This document shows, piece after piece, positions 27,050 to 32,685 of a DNA stretch of 32,685 bases. How positions within the stretch are numbered: the stretch's first letter is position 1; the number at the start of each line of letters is the position of its first letter. Source of the DNA: Planctomycetota bacterium (GTDB lineage Bacteria > Planctomycetota > UBA1135 > UBA2386); assembly GCA_016872675.1 (NCBI GenBank), contig VGZG01000035.1, forward strand, positions 1 to 32,685, read 5' to 3'. The notes beneath the pieces were generated by a model. It did no database searches, was not told where the DNA came from, and saw only the letters and a program-made list of their open reading frames with translations. A program made the translations under genes and the position numbers.

Positions 27050-27574
27050 ATGAACGACGCGATCCTGATCTTCGTCGGCGACGACTACGAGGACCTCGAA
27101 GTGCACTACCCGCGACTGCGCTTCCGCGAAGCCGGCCTGCGGGTCGTGCTGGCCGGCGCGCGCGCTGGCGAGCGCTACCGCAGCAAGCACGGCTACCCGG
27201 CGATCAGCGACGCCGCGATCGCCGACTGCCGCGCCGACGACTTCGCCGGCGTGGTCGCGGCCGGCGGCTGGATGCCCGACAAGCTGCGCCGCGATCCGCA
27301 CGTCAAGGCTCTGCTCGCCGCGTTCGACCGCCAGGGCAAGCTCGTCGCCAGCATCTGCCACGGCGGCTGGATGTGCGTCTCGGCCAACATCGTGCGCGGC
27401 CGCGAGTACACCGGCTCGCCCGGCATCCAGGACGACCTCGTCAACGCCGGCGCGCGCTTCCGCGACGCCGAGGTCGTCGTCGACGGCCACCACGTGTCGT
27501 CGCGCAAGCCCGACGACCTGCCGGCTTTTTCGCGTGCGTGCCTGGGCGTGCTGGCGGCGCGGGCGAAGGGCTGA
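27050..27574 (+). CDS. DJ-1/PfpI family protein
   Basis: This 174-residue protein has the nucleophile elbow ASICHGGW with C103. VGDDYEDLEVHYP supplies the acidic residue usual before the first strand, and AGGWMPDKLRRD matches the GG-P-D region of the PfpI group. This subfamily includes deglycase/protease-like and stress proteins; the substrate is unknown. The length fits (about 170-190). The ATG at 27050 is chosen because the family sequence starts there, although the frame is open for another ~350 codons upstream, antisense to the DUF2490 gene. TACCGC (27031-27036) lies 13 nt before it as a weak -10. Confidence 0.92.
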   Translation: MNDAILIFVGDDYEDLEVHYPRLRFREAGLRVVLAGARAGERYRSKHGYPAISDAAIADCRADDFAGVVAAGGWMPDKLRRDPHVKALLAAFDRQGKLVASICHGGWMCVSANIVRGREYTGSPGIQDDLVNAGARFRDAEVVVDGHHVSSRKPDDLPAFSRACLGVLAARAKG

Positions 27575-27859
27575 GCGAGGCGCCGCTCCTCCTCTGCCCG
27601 ACTCACCGCGCGAGCGGAAACTCGAAGCGGCGCGTCACCCGCCGGTCGGCGACGCGGTAGCCGGCGGCGGCGACCAGCGACGCGGCGCACGCCGCGCCAC
27701 GGGAGCGAATCGCGCAGATCCTCGAACCGACGCCGCAGGCGCGTCTTCCTGCTCGGGGGCACGGGTCGCGGGCTCATGGTCGAGGCGGGCGAGGAGCGCC
27801 CACCTCGGCACGATGCGCCGGCTGCCGGCGCGCGTCACTCGGGCCCCGAGCCCGCCGTG
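27575..27859. other. gene-poor gap with a possible broken small gene on the minus strand
   Basis: This 285-nt gap has no intact gene. On the minus strand one frame starts at ATG 27777 (MSPRPVPPSRKTRLRRRFEDL), and a different frame ends at TGA 27603 after SLVAAAGYRVADRRVTRRF. A single frameshift near 27670-27690 would join them into about 58 residues, which might be a decayed or sequencing-broken small gene. The composition is Arg-rich, so chance is also possible. No other signal was found. Confidence 0.3.
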
Positions 27860-29482
27860 CTACTGCGCGCCGACGACCATCAGCACGCCGTTGCTGGCGA
27901 TGAAGCCGAGCGGCGTGAGCGGCGGGCTCGCCGACAGCGACTGCGCGCCGACGGGCAGGCCGATCAGCGCAGTGTTGCTGGGCACCACGAGCGGCACCTG
28001 CGCGGTGGCGACCGGGTTGAGCCACACCTCGTTGACGCCCCCGGAGACGTGCGCAAAGCACGTCGGCATGCCGATGACCGCGAGGTCGATCGGCGCGGGC
28101 GTCGGCGTCAGCGACAAGACGGTGACGCCGAGCGGCGTGCCGGCCGGGATGCCGGTCGTGGTGATCTGCGCCGTCGTGCCGAGCACCGGGCGCGTCGCCG
28201 TGAGACCGAGGCCGAAGCAGCCCGTGCCGAGCGTCGCGACGCTCGCCGACAGCGCCCCGTTGGGCACGTCGCTGGCGACCGTCACCGACAGGGCGCCGGG
28301 GCCGATGCGCGCCTGGTCGATCACGACCGAGCCCGCCGTCGGCGCGACATTCGAGTCGAACCAGACGTTGTAGATGCTGTTCCAGTCGAGCGAGTTGTTC
28401 GCCGACGCGAGGAACGACAGCTCGCCGCCGCTGCGCGACAAGGCCCAGTCGTTGAGCACGTTGCCGTCGATGTCGCGGAAGCCGACCGCCGTCAACTCGG
28501 CCGACGGGTGCAGCGGGATCTTCAGCGACGCGCCGCCACGGGCGTTGTCGATGTTGTGGACGGCGTACTCGTAGTGGTAGAGGCCGTTCACCGGGCCGGT
28601 GACCTTCGCGGCGACGAGGAAGCGGCCGTCGTCGAGGCCGTTGCCCGCCGTGTTGCGCGTCGCGCCGACCCAGCGGTTGAGCACGGAGCCGGCGACCGGG
28701 CCGCCGGCGTTGCTCGTCGACCACGCCGTGCCGCTCCAGGTGAAGTTGAGGCGCTCGGACAGCAGATTGTCGCCACGCGCCGCGAGCGGCTCGCCTTCGC
28801 AGACGAGGTGGACCTGGCCGTAGAAGGTGCCCGGCTGGCTGAGTTCGCTCTCCGGCACGGTGACGCGGTTCTTGACCGTGTCGAACGTGAGGACCTGCGC
28901 GCTGGTCAGCGACTGCACGCCGTCGTTGGCGGCGGCGCCGGCGACCATGGGGTCGCCGCGGTCGAAGTAGCTGCCGACCGGATTCCAGCTGCCGGTCCAC
29001 GGATCGATCTCGCTCGCCGGGCCGAGGTTGAAGCGGTCGCCGTTGAAGCCGGTGCTGTAGGCGTCGTAGCAGCCGATGCGGAAAGTGCTCGCCGGGCCCG
29101 TCTGGCAGGTGCCGCACTGGCTCGAGCCGAGGTTGTAGGTCACGCGCGAGTGCTTGACGTAGCTGTTGGGCAGCGAGACCTGGACGATGCGGCCGTTGCT
29201 CTCGCGCGCCAGCAGGAACGCGATCTTGAAGTGGATGTCGGTCATCTGGCCGCTGGTCGTCGGCGACGTCTGCCACGGGATGTGCACCGTGCCCTTGTTG
29301 CAGAACGCATGGCCGAAACCGATGCCGACCTCGCCGTTCGGGTAGGCGGGGCCGCGACGGCCGTAGATCGTCGAGTTGCTGACGTCGTAGAGGTAGACGT
29401 CGGTGCCGGGAACGGCGTTGGACTGGGCGGCGCCGACGGACGCGGCACCGACCAGGACGAGGGCGAGGCGAGGTAGATGCAT
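27860..29482 (-). CDS. large secreted planctomycete-type protein, unknown function
   Basis: This 540-residue protein has a signal peptide (MHLPRLALVLVGAASVGAAQ). The body (about 30-425) is beta-rich with Cys pairs (CGTCQTG) and a Tyr/Asp-rich tract resembling secreted surface proteins. The last ~115 residues (from GTGCFG through GMPTCFAHVSGG to PLGFIASNGVLMVVGAQ) form a compact domain whose 'PLG..ASNG' end recurs, from memory, at the C-termini of many extracellular proteins of deep-branching planctomycetes. It may be a sorting or anchoring domain. TACCCG ends 4 nt before the ATG. No enzyme motif is seen. Confidence 0.8.
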   Translation of the reverse strand: MHLPRLALVLVGAASVGAAQSNAVPGTDVYLYDVSNSTIYGRRGPAYPNGEVGIGFGHAFCNKGTVHIPWQTSPTTSGQMTDIHFKIAFLLARESNGRIVQVSLPNSYVKHSRVTYNLGSSQCGTCQTGPASTFRIGCYDAYSTGFNGDRFNLGPASEIDPWTGSWNPVGSYFDRGDPMVAGAAANDGVQSLTSAQVLTFDTVKNRVTVPESELSQPGTFYGQVHLVCEGEPLAARGDNLLSERLNFTWSGTAWSTSNAGGPVAGSVLNRWVGATRNTAGNGLDDGRFLVAAKVTGPVNGLYHYEYAVHNIDNARGGASLKIPLHPSAELTAVGFRDIDGNVLNDWALSRSGGELSFLASANNSLDWNSIYNVWFDSNVAPTAGSVVIDQARIGPGALSVTVASDVPNGALSASVATLGTGCFGLGLTATRPVLGTTAQITTTGIPAGTPLGVTVLSLTPTPAPIDLAVIGMPTCFAHVSGGVNEVWLNPVATAQVPLVVPSNTALIGLPVGAQSLSASPPLTPLGFIASNGVLMVVGAQ

Positions 29483-29486
29483 GGGA

Positions 29487-29492
29487 CGGGTA
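29487..29492 (-). promoter_or_regulatory. -10-like box before the planctomycete-type secreted protein
   Basis: On the minus strand TACCCG, in the context TGCTACCCG (an extended -10 TGn), ends 4 nt before the ATG at 29482. This again suggests a leaderless transcript. Confidence 0.33.
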
Positions 29493-29592
29493 GCATGTCC
29501 ATGGGGCACGAGGCAAGTCAAGGAGGTGGGCGGCGACGCCGCAGCGCCCGCAGTCGGCGGCGGCGGCGCTCACTACGGCCCCGCGCCAGCGC

Positions 29593-30297
29593 TCAGCCTG
29601 TCGGCTGCGGCGGAACAGCGACCACCAGACTGCGCCCCGCGCGGCCGTGGTCCAGCCACCGGAACTCATACGCATTGGCGAGGAAGAACGGCGGGTAGCT
29701 GTACCAGAGCGTGTTCGGGCTCGGTTGATCGTACTGCACCCAATAGGCCGGGCCGATGCGCCGACCTTCCTGCAGCCAGAACGGCGCCGGCTCGGGTCGG
29801 CCGCCGGTCCAGTACACCGGTTCCGTCGTCACGAAGACGCAGAACCTCTGCGCGGACAAGCGCGGATGCGAGCCCGCCGCGCGCATGCGCTCGAGGCGAT
29901 GCATGTCCTTCAGGACGGCGTACCCGTAGACGTCGGACTTCCGCTCGGTGACGTACTTCAGCTCGAGCGGGATCGCTTCGTCGCCGCGCCGCCAGAGCAA
30001 GTCGAGCTTGGCGCCGCGCGCGCATGGATCCTTGCCTTCGGGCGGCAACGCCTTGGGCGGCTGTGCTCGCGCCAGCGCCTCGATCGCCGAACTCGGCGGC
30101 CGCTTGGGCGGCAACCGGGGCGCGTCGAACGACGCCGCCAGTTCGCGCTCGACCGAGCCGAGCGCTTCCGCGAGCGCAGCCTGGAAACGGTCTTCGTCGG
30201 GAAACCTCGCACCGCCAGCCAAGACCGAGGCGAGGGCGCGCTGCAGATCGGAGAGAACGTTGTTCATGGTCGTCGGGGGAAGCGCTGCCTGGCGCAT
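29593..30297 (-). CDS. PD-(D/E)XK nuclease-like protein
   Basis: This 234-residue protein shows a nuclease core: D99 in AKLDLLW, then E112-x-K114 in PLELKYVT. The spacing of 12 residues between D and E is normal for PD-(D/E)XK folds. Helix-rich DVYGYAVLKDMHRLERM and the strand AQRFCVFVTT follow, as in restriction-like nucleases. The C-terminal half is Trp/Tyr/Pro-rich (WVQYDQ, LWYSYPPFF). It would cut DNA or RNA in a metal-dependent way; the target is unknown. ATG 30297 overlaps the upstream stop (TGATG), so it is translated with the HhH gene; M11 (30267) is an alternative. It is the last gene of a three-gene unit with defence- or repair-like content. Confidence 0.78.
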   Translation of the reverse strand: MRQAALPPTTMNNVLSDLQRALASVLAGGARFPDEDRFQAALAEALGSVERELAASFDAPRLPPKRPPSSAIEALARAQPPKALPPEGKDPCARGAKLDLLWRRGDEAIPLELKYVTERKSDVYGYAVLKDMHRLERMRAAGSHPRLSAQRFCVFVTTEPVYWTGGRPEPAPFWLQEGRRIGPAYWVQYDQPSPNTLWYSYPPFFLANAYEFRWLDHGRAGRSLVVAVPPQPTG

Positions 30298-31043
30298 CAG
30301 GCGCGCTCCGCGCGCGCGTACCAGATGATCTGATCGAGCTCGAACGGGTGCATGCCGAGCGCCGTGCCGGCGTCAGCCAATCGGCGCAACATCTCGTCGA
30401 CGGGCGCGTCCTTGGCGATGCCGCAGGCCTCGCTGACCACCGCGCGCACGTGCGTGTCGAGCTTCGGCCGCAGATGGCCGACGTTCATGAGGACGTTGGA
30501 CGTGAGCGCCTCGCCGAGGCCGGACGTCGTCAGCAACGCGTGCTCCATCCGCGCCCGCCGCGCTGCGTCCTGGGCCCATGCGTGGGCGTCCGTCGCCGAA
30601 GTCACGCCGAGCGCGAGCAGTCGTTGGCACGCCGCGAGGATCGTCCGCACGCGCCCTTCCGTCGACAGGTGGTTGTGGCTCGGCGCCGCCGGGTCCTTCG
30701 GCGGCTTGCCGAACGTGCCCTGGAAGACCGTCGTCCACGGCTGGCGGCAGAACTCGGCCAGCGACGCGCGACCCCACGCCGCCGCGAAGGGGCGCACGTG
30801 GTTGAGCACGGCGGTCCGGTAGATCTTCTGTTTGCTGAACACGGCGTCCGCGACCGCCACGTGCAGCGTCTGGAAGCGGCCGCTGCGCCAGCGCTGCAGT
30901 TCCCGGACACCGACCTCGCGCGCCGTCACGATGTGGCCGGTGAGCGCGCTGGCGCGACCCTCGATGTAGTCGTCCCAGTTCGTCCAGTGCACCCGCGTGG
31001 CGGCGAGGCGGCGGATCTCGTCCGCCAGACGTTGCGCCGTCAC
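30297..31043 (-). CDS. helix-hairpin-helix (endonuclease III/HhH-GPD-like) protein
   Basis: This 248-residue protein carries a hairpin-like SGLGEALTSNVLMNVG followed by RPKLDTHVRAVV, with D196 at the position of the catalytic Asp of HhH-GPD glycosylases (endonuclease III has VDTH). The Lys of bifunctional glycosylases is replaced (Ala or Leu), and there is no four-Cys iron-sulfur cluster. It may be a monofunctional glycosylase-like or simply DNA-binding protein. It ends LGMHPFELDQIIWYAR, which I have seen in HhH-type proteins of unknown role. The GTG at 31043 overlaps the upstream stop (GTGA), so translation is coupled; the frame is open further upstream but runs through the small gene. It lies between the small beta-rich and nuclease-like genes. 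Confidence 0.72.
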   Translation of the reverse strand: MTAQRLADEIRRLAATRVHWTNWDDYIEGRASALTGHIVTAREVGVRELQRWRSGRFQTLHVAVADAVFSKQKIYRTAVLNHVRPFAAAWGRASLAEFCRQPWTTVFQGTFGKPPKDPAAPSHNHLSTEGRVRTILAACQRLLALGVTSATDAHAWAQDAARRARMEHALLTTSGLGEALTSNVLMNVGHLRPKLDTHVRAVVSEACGIAKDAPVDEMLRRLADAGTALGMHPFELDQIIWYARAERA

Positions 31044-31345
31044 GACGACTGCTCCCCGACGATCGTCGGTGTCACGGTGACCGCAGCGCGGACTTCGCTG
31101 CCGTGGTCGAGGCCGAGGCCCCGCAGCGTGGCGGTGATGATCCGGTTGCTGCTCGCCGTCGTCGGGCCGAGCCAACAGGTGGAGCCCTTGGTGCGCACGA
31201 GCCCGCGCACCGCGGCCTTGCCGCCGAGGTCGAGTTCGACGGCCGTGCGCTCGCCGAGTTGGAGGGTCTCCAGCTCGCGCCGGCAGAGCTGGATGTAGAG
31301 GGTGTCGCCGAATCGGCTGAGGCGACGGATCTTGCTGGTCAGCAT
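31040..31345 (-). CDS. 101-residue beta-rich protein, first gene of the nuclease operon
   Basis: This small protein starts MLTSKIRRLSRFGDTLYIQL and looks all-beta, with RTAVELDLGG, RGLVRTKGSTCWLGP and a final LRGLGLDHGSEVRAAVTV. The start resembles an AbrB/MazE-type DNA-binding strand pair. The stretch from RTAVELDLGG to the end resembles the beta region of the divergent zinc-ribbon protein (RLLLGAP, then SRAKNTPTYFL, then LNELGYTERDDVLLERV). A role in DNA or nucleotide recognition, or autoregulation, is inferred only. It has a real Shine-Dalgarno (AAGGA, 4 nt before ATG), unlike most genes here, and an inverted repeat 17 nt upstream. Its stop overlaps the next start. Confidence 0.7.
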   Translation of the reverse strand: MLTSKIRRLSRFGDTLYIQLCRRELETLQLGERTAVELDLGGKAAVRGLVRTKGSTCWLGPTTASSNRIITATLRGLGLDHGSEVRAAVTVTPTIVGEQSS

Positions 31346-31349
31346 GGTG

Positions 31350-31354
31350 TCCTT
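31350..31354 (-). promoter_or_regulatory. Shine-Dalgarno sequence of the nuclease operon
   Basis: On the minus strand AAGGA lies 4 nt before the ATG at 31345. Most genes in the window lack such a site, so this operon's first gene is probably made from a transcript with a proper leader. Confidence 0.6.
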
Positions 31355-31362
31355 GGTGATTT

Positions 31363-31381
31363 GGCGCCCAGGTCGGGCGCC
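31363..31381. repeat. perfect inverted repeat (operator candidate)
   Basis: GGCGCCC (31363-31369) and GGGCGCC (31375-31381) form a perfect 7-bp inverted repeat around AGGTC. It sits 17 nt before the start of the small beta-rich gene, in the divergent control region. It could be an operator bound by a dimer (the small protein itself is a candidate) or an mRNA hairpin in the leader. Confidence 0.5.
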
Positions 31382-31391
31382 TCGCTAAGCT

Positions 31392-31443
31392 GCCCCCGCT
31401 ATCCGCCCCTGTCACCTTGTTCCCTTCGCTAGCCCCCGCTATC
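31392..31443 (+). repeat. direct repeat GCCCCCGCTATC, two copies 40 bp apart
   Basis: The 12-mer occurs at 31392-31403 and 31432-31443, each preceded by CGCTA. The 40-bp spacing is about four helical turns, so two protein copies could bind one DNA face. The second copy overlaps the -10 of the zinc-ribbon gene promoter (TATCGT), which makes a repressor or activator site plausible; a duplicated promoter is the other reading. Confidence 0.5.
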
Positions 31444-31445
31444 GT
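31417..31445 (+). promoter_or_regulatory. putative promoter of the zinc-ribbon gene
   Basis: TTGTTC (31417-31422) and TATCGT (31440-31445) are separated by exactly 17 bp, the best sigma70-like pair I see in the window. The leader to the GTG at 31481 would be about 28 nt and has no clear Shine-Dalgarno. The surrounding ~130 nt are less GC-rich than the genes. Confidence 0.5.
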
Positions 31446-31480
31446 TGTTAGTTGGGACTTAGCCGTCCTTCCCTCCGAGC

Positions 31481-32685
31481 GTGCCTCCAACCGACCCCGC
31501 AGGCTGCAACGTCTTCTGCCGCCGGTGCTTGCGCACCGAAGGTCGGCTCGTGACCGGCGGCACGTACTGCCCGCACTGCCGCGACGAACTCGCCCCACTA
31601 CCTCCCCGCTTCCTCGCCCAACTAGCAGATTGGACCGAGGAAGAACTCACCCACCGGCCCGCCGCCGCATCGTCCGGGGTCGCCGGCGACGCGCGTGAAC
31701 CCATCCGCGGTCGCACGCGCCGCGCCCCGTCCGGCAAGCATGGCTACGCGCCGCGGCTCGAGCTCATCGTGCCGAACTCGCAGGGTGGCCTGCTGCTGCC
31801 CGGCCCGCGCCAACCGTTCCGGCTGCTGCTGGGCGCACCCGGCCGGGAGACCGAGGTCATGGCTTCGGTCAGTCGTGCGAAGAACACCCCGACGTACTTC
31901 CTCGCCTCGGTCCAGAAGCAGGGCGCGCGCGCGAAGCTGAGCGACGAGCTCAACGAACTCGGCTACACCGAGCGCGACGACGTCCTGCTCGAGCGCGTCG
32001 AAGATGGCGCTGCCTTCGCCATCCGTCCGACGGCGCGACCGAGGGAGCAAACGACCCTGATCGCGCGACCGGGACTGCGCGACGAGCCGAAGCTCGCGCG
32101 CGCGACGACGCCGACCTGGTCGCCGGCGGAACTGCGGCGACTCGTCGCCGAGTACGACGCCGGCTCGTGGCGCGGCAAGGGCAACGTCGAGCTCGATCGC
32201 ACGGCGTACAGGCTGTTCGCCGCCGGCCTCGCCGTCGACACGGCGCGCCTCGTCGACATGCTGGCGCACGTCGGCGAGTTCTACGGTGGCGCCTACCGAC
32301 CAGAAGGGCCGGTCCGCGAACAGGCCGCGAAGCTGGCCGCGAAGATCGAGCTACAGCGCGCCAAGCTGGCGGACCTGCTCCGCGCACAGGCGCCCTTGGT
32401 CGACCGTTTGCCCAACGTCGACCACGTCGTCAACCTGCTGCAGCCGTTTCACACCGAATCGAAGACATGGTTCGTCTGGGGCGCGAAGTTCCTGCACTTC
32501 CTGCGGCCCGACACCTTTCCGATCATCGACCGTCGCATCGAATTGGCGCTCGGGTTGCGCCAGCGCGTCAGCAACACGCCGGGCTACCTCGTGGCGTTCT
32601 GCAAGGTCGTTCGCAAGGTCGTCGTCGCGAACCACGACGCGCTGTGGCAAGCGCGCCGCGAAGGCCCAGAACACGCCGAGCCGAG
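31481..32685 (+). CDS. zinc-ribbon protein with beta-rich and HhH-like domains (3' end outside window)
   Basis: An open frame runs from GTG 31481 (in-frame stop at 31460-31462) off the window edge, at least 401 residues. The N-terminus is a zinc ribbon: C13-x2-C16 and C30-x2-C33 (FCRRC, YCPHC). A linker to about 85 is followed by a beta-rich part (about 90-170) resembling the small 101-residue protein across the promoter. A helical stretch leads to TWFVWGAKFLHFLRPDTFPIIDRRIELALGL near 330-358, which resembles the HhH-like domain found near restriction and defence genes; D350 is at the place of the glycosylase Asp. Zinc-dependent DNA binding is inferred. It is divergent from the nuclease operon and probably functionally linked. 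Confidence 0.75.
   Translation, partial: MPPTDPAGCNVFCRRCLRTEGRLVTGGTYCPHCRDELAPLPPRFLAQLADWTEEELTHRPAAASSGVAGDAREPIRGRTRRAPSGKHGYAPRLELIVPNSQGGLLLPGPRQPFRLLLGAPGRETEVMASVSRAKNTPTYFLASVQKQGARAKLSDELNELGYTERDDVLLERVEDGAAFAIRPTARPREQTTLIARPGLRDEPKLARATTPTWSPAELRRLVAEYDAGSWRGKGNVELDRTAYRLFAAGLAVDTARLVDMLAHVGEFYGGAYRPEGPVREQAAKLAAKIELQRAKLADLLRAQAPLVDRLPNVDHVVNLLQPFHTESKTWFVWGAKFLHFLRPDTFPIIDRRIELALGLRQRVSNTPGYLVAFCKVVRKVVVANHDALWQARREGPEHAEP

Noticed and set aside
31622-32674. Minus-strand frames at the right edge (215 and 107 codons)
   Set aside because: They lie opposite the zinc-ribbon gene, whose plus frame is open for 1.2 kb with natural composition and paired CxxC motifs.

Overview
This is a very GC-rich (roughly 70% or more by eye) stretch of bacterial chromosome that most resembles a member of the Planctomycetota. 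The reasons are many large secreted proteins of unknown function, a secreted protein ending in the 'PLG..ASNG' type tail I associate with planctomycete extracellular proteins, DUF3472 and 3-keto-disaccharide-hydrolase-like (DUF1080-like) folds, and two enzymes of the futalosine menaquinone pathway. The phylum is inferred from protein style, not from a marker gene. Most genes are short transcription units. Few have a Shine-Dalgarno sequence, and many have a TANCNT-like box 4-26 nt before the start codon, which suggests leaderless or very short-leader mRNAs.

Layout. 1-69: tail of an unknown gene. 429-505: tRNA-Pro(GGG) on the minus strand. 655-6235: a secreted DUF3472 protein, an exported oligopeptidase B-like peptidase (minus), two small lipoproteins (one DUF3332) and a TlpA-like thioredoxin. 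6344-8791: mqnC and mqnE, radical-SAM enzymes of menaquinone synthesis. 8807-12614 (minus): a tandem pair of amidohydrolases, one of which has lost its metal ligands, and a Tat-signal NAD-dependent epimerase. 12669-13158: two tiny membrane proteins. 13163-18386 (minus): a GHMP kinase of the galactokinase family, an enlarged zinc-type MDR dehydrogenase and an 805-residue protein whose C-terminal part looks like a divergent S-adenosylhomocysteine hydrolase. 18518-20863: a parvulin-type prolyl isomerase and threonine ammonia-lyase. 20907-29482: secreted and envelope proteins (DUF1028 with an IPT/TIG-like end, a double jelly-roll protein, a DUF2490 barrel, a planctomycete secreted protein), plus PlsC and a DJ-1/PfpI protein.

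29593-32685 is the most unusual part. A minus-strand, translationally coupled trio encodes a small beta-rich protein, a helix-hairpin-helix (endonuclease III-like) protein and a PD-(D/E)XK nuclease-like protein. It is divergent from a zinc-ribbon protein that runs off the window. That protein appears to contain a fused version of the same two non-nuclease parts, a beta-rich domain followed by an HhH-like domain. The shared control region holds a perfect inverted repeat, a 12-bp direct repeat and a good sigma70-like promoter. It looks like a DNA-targeting (defence or repair) module that I cannot match to a named system.

A second candidate for new biology is the coupled dehydrogenase/SAHH-like gene pair beside the variant sugar kinase. 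No CRISPR array, insertion sequence, rRNA or integrase was seen.
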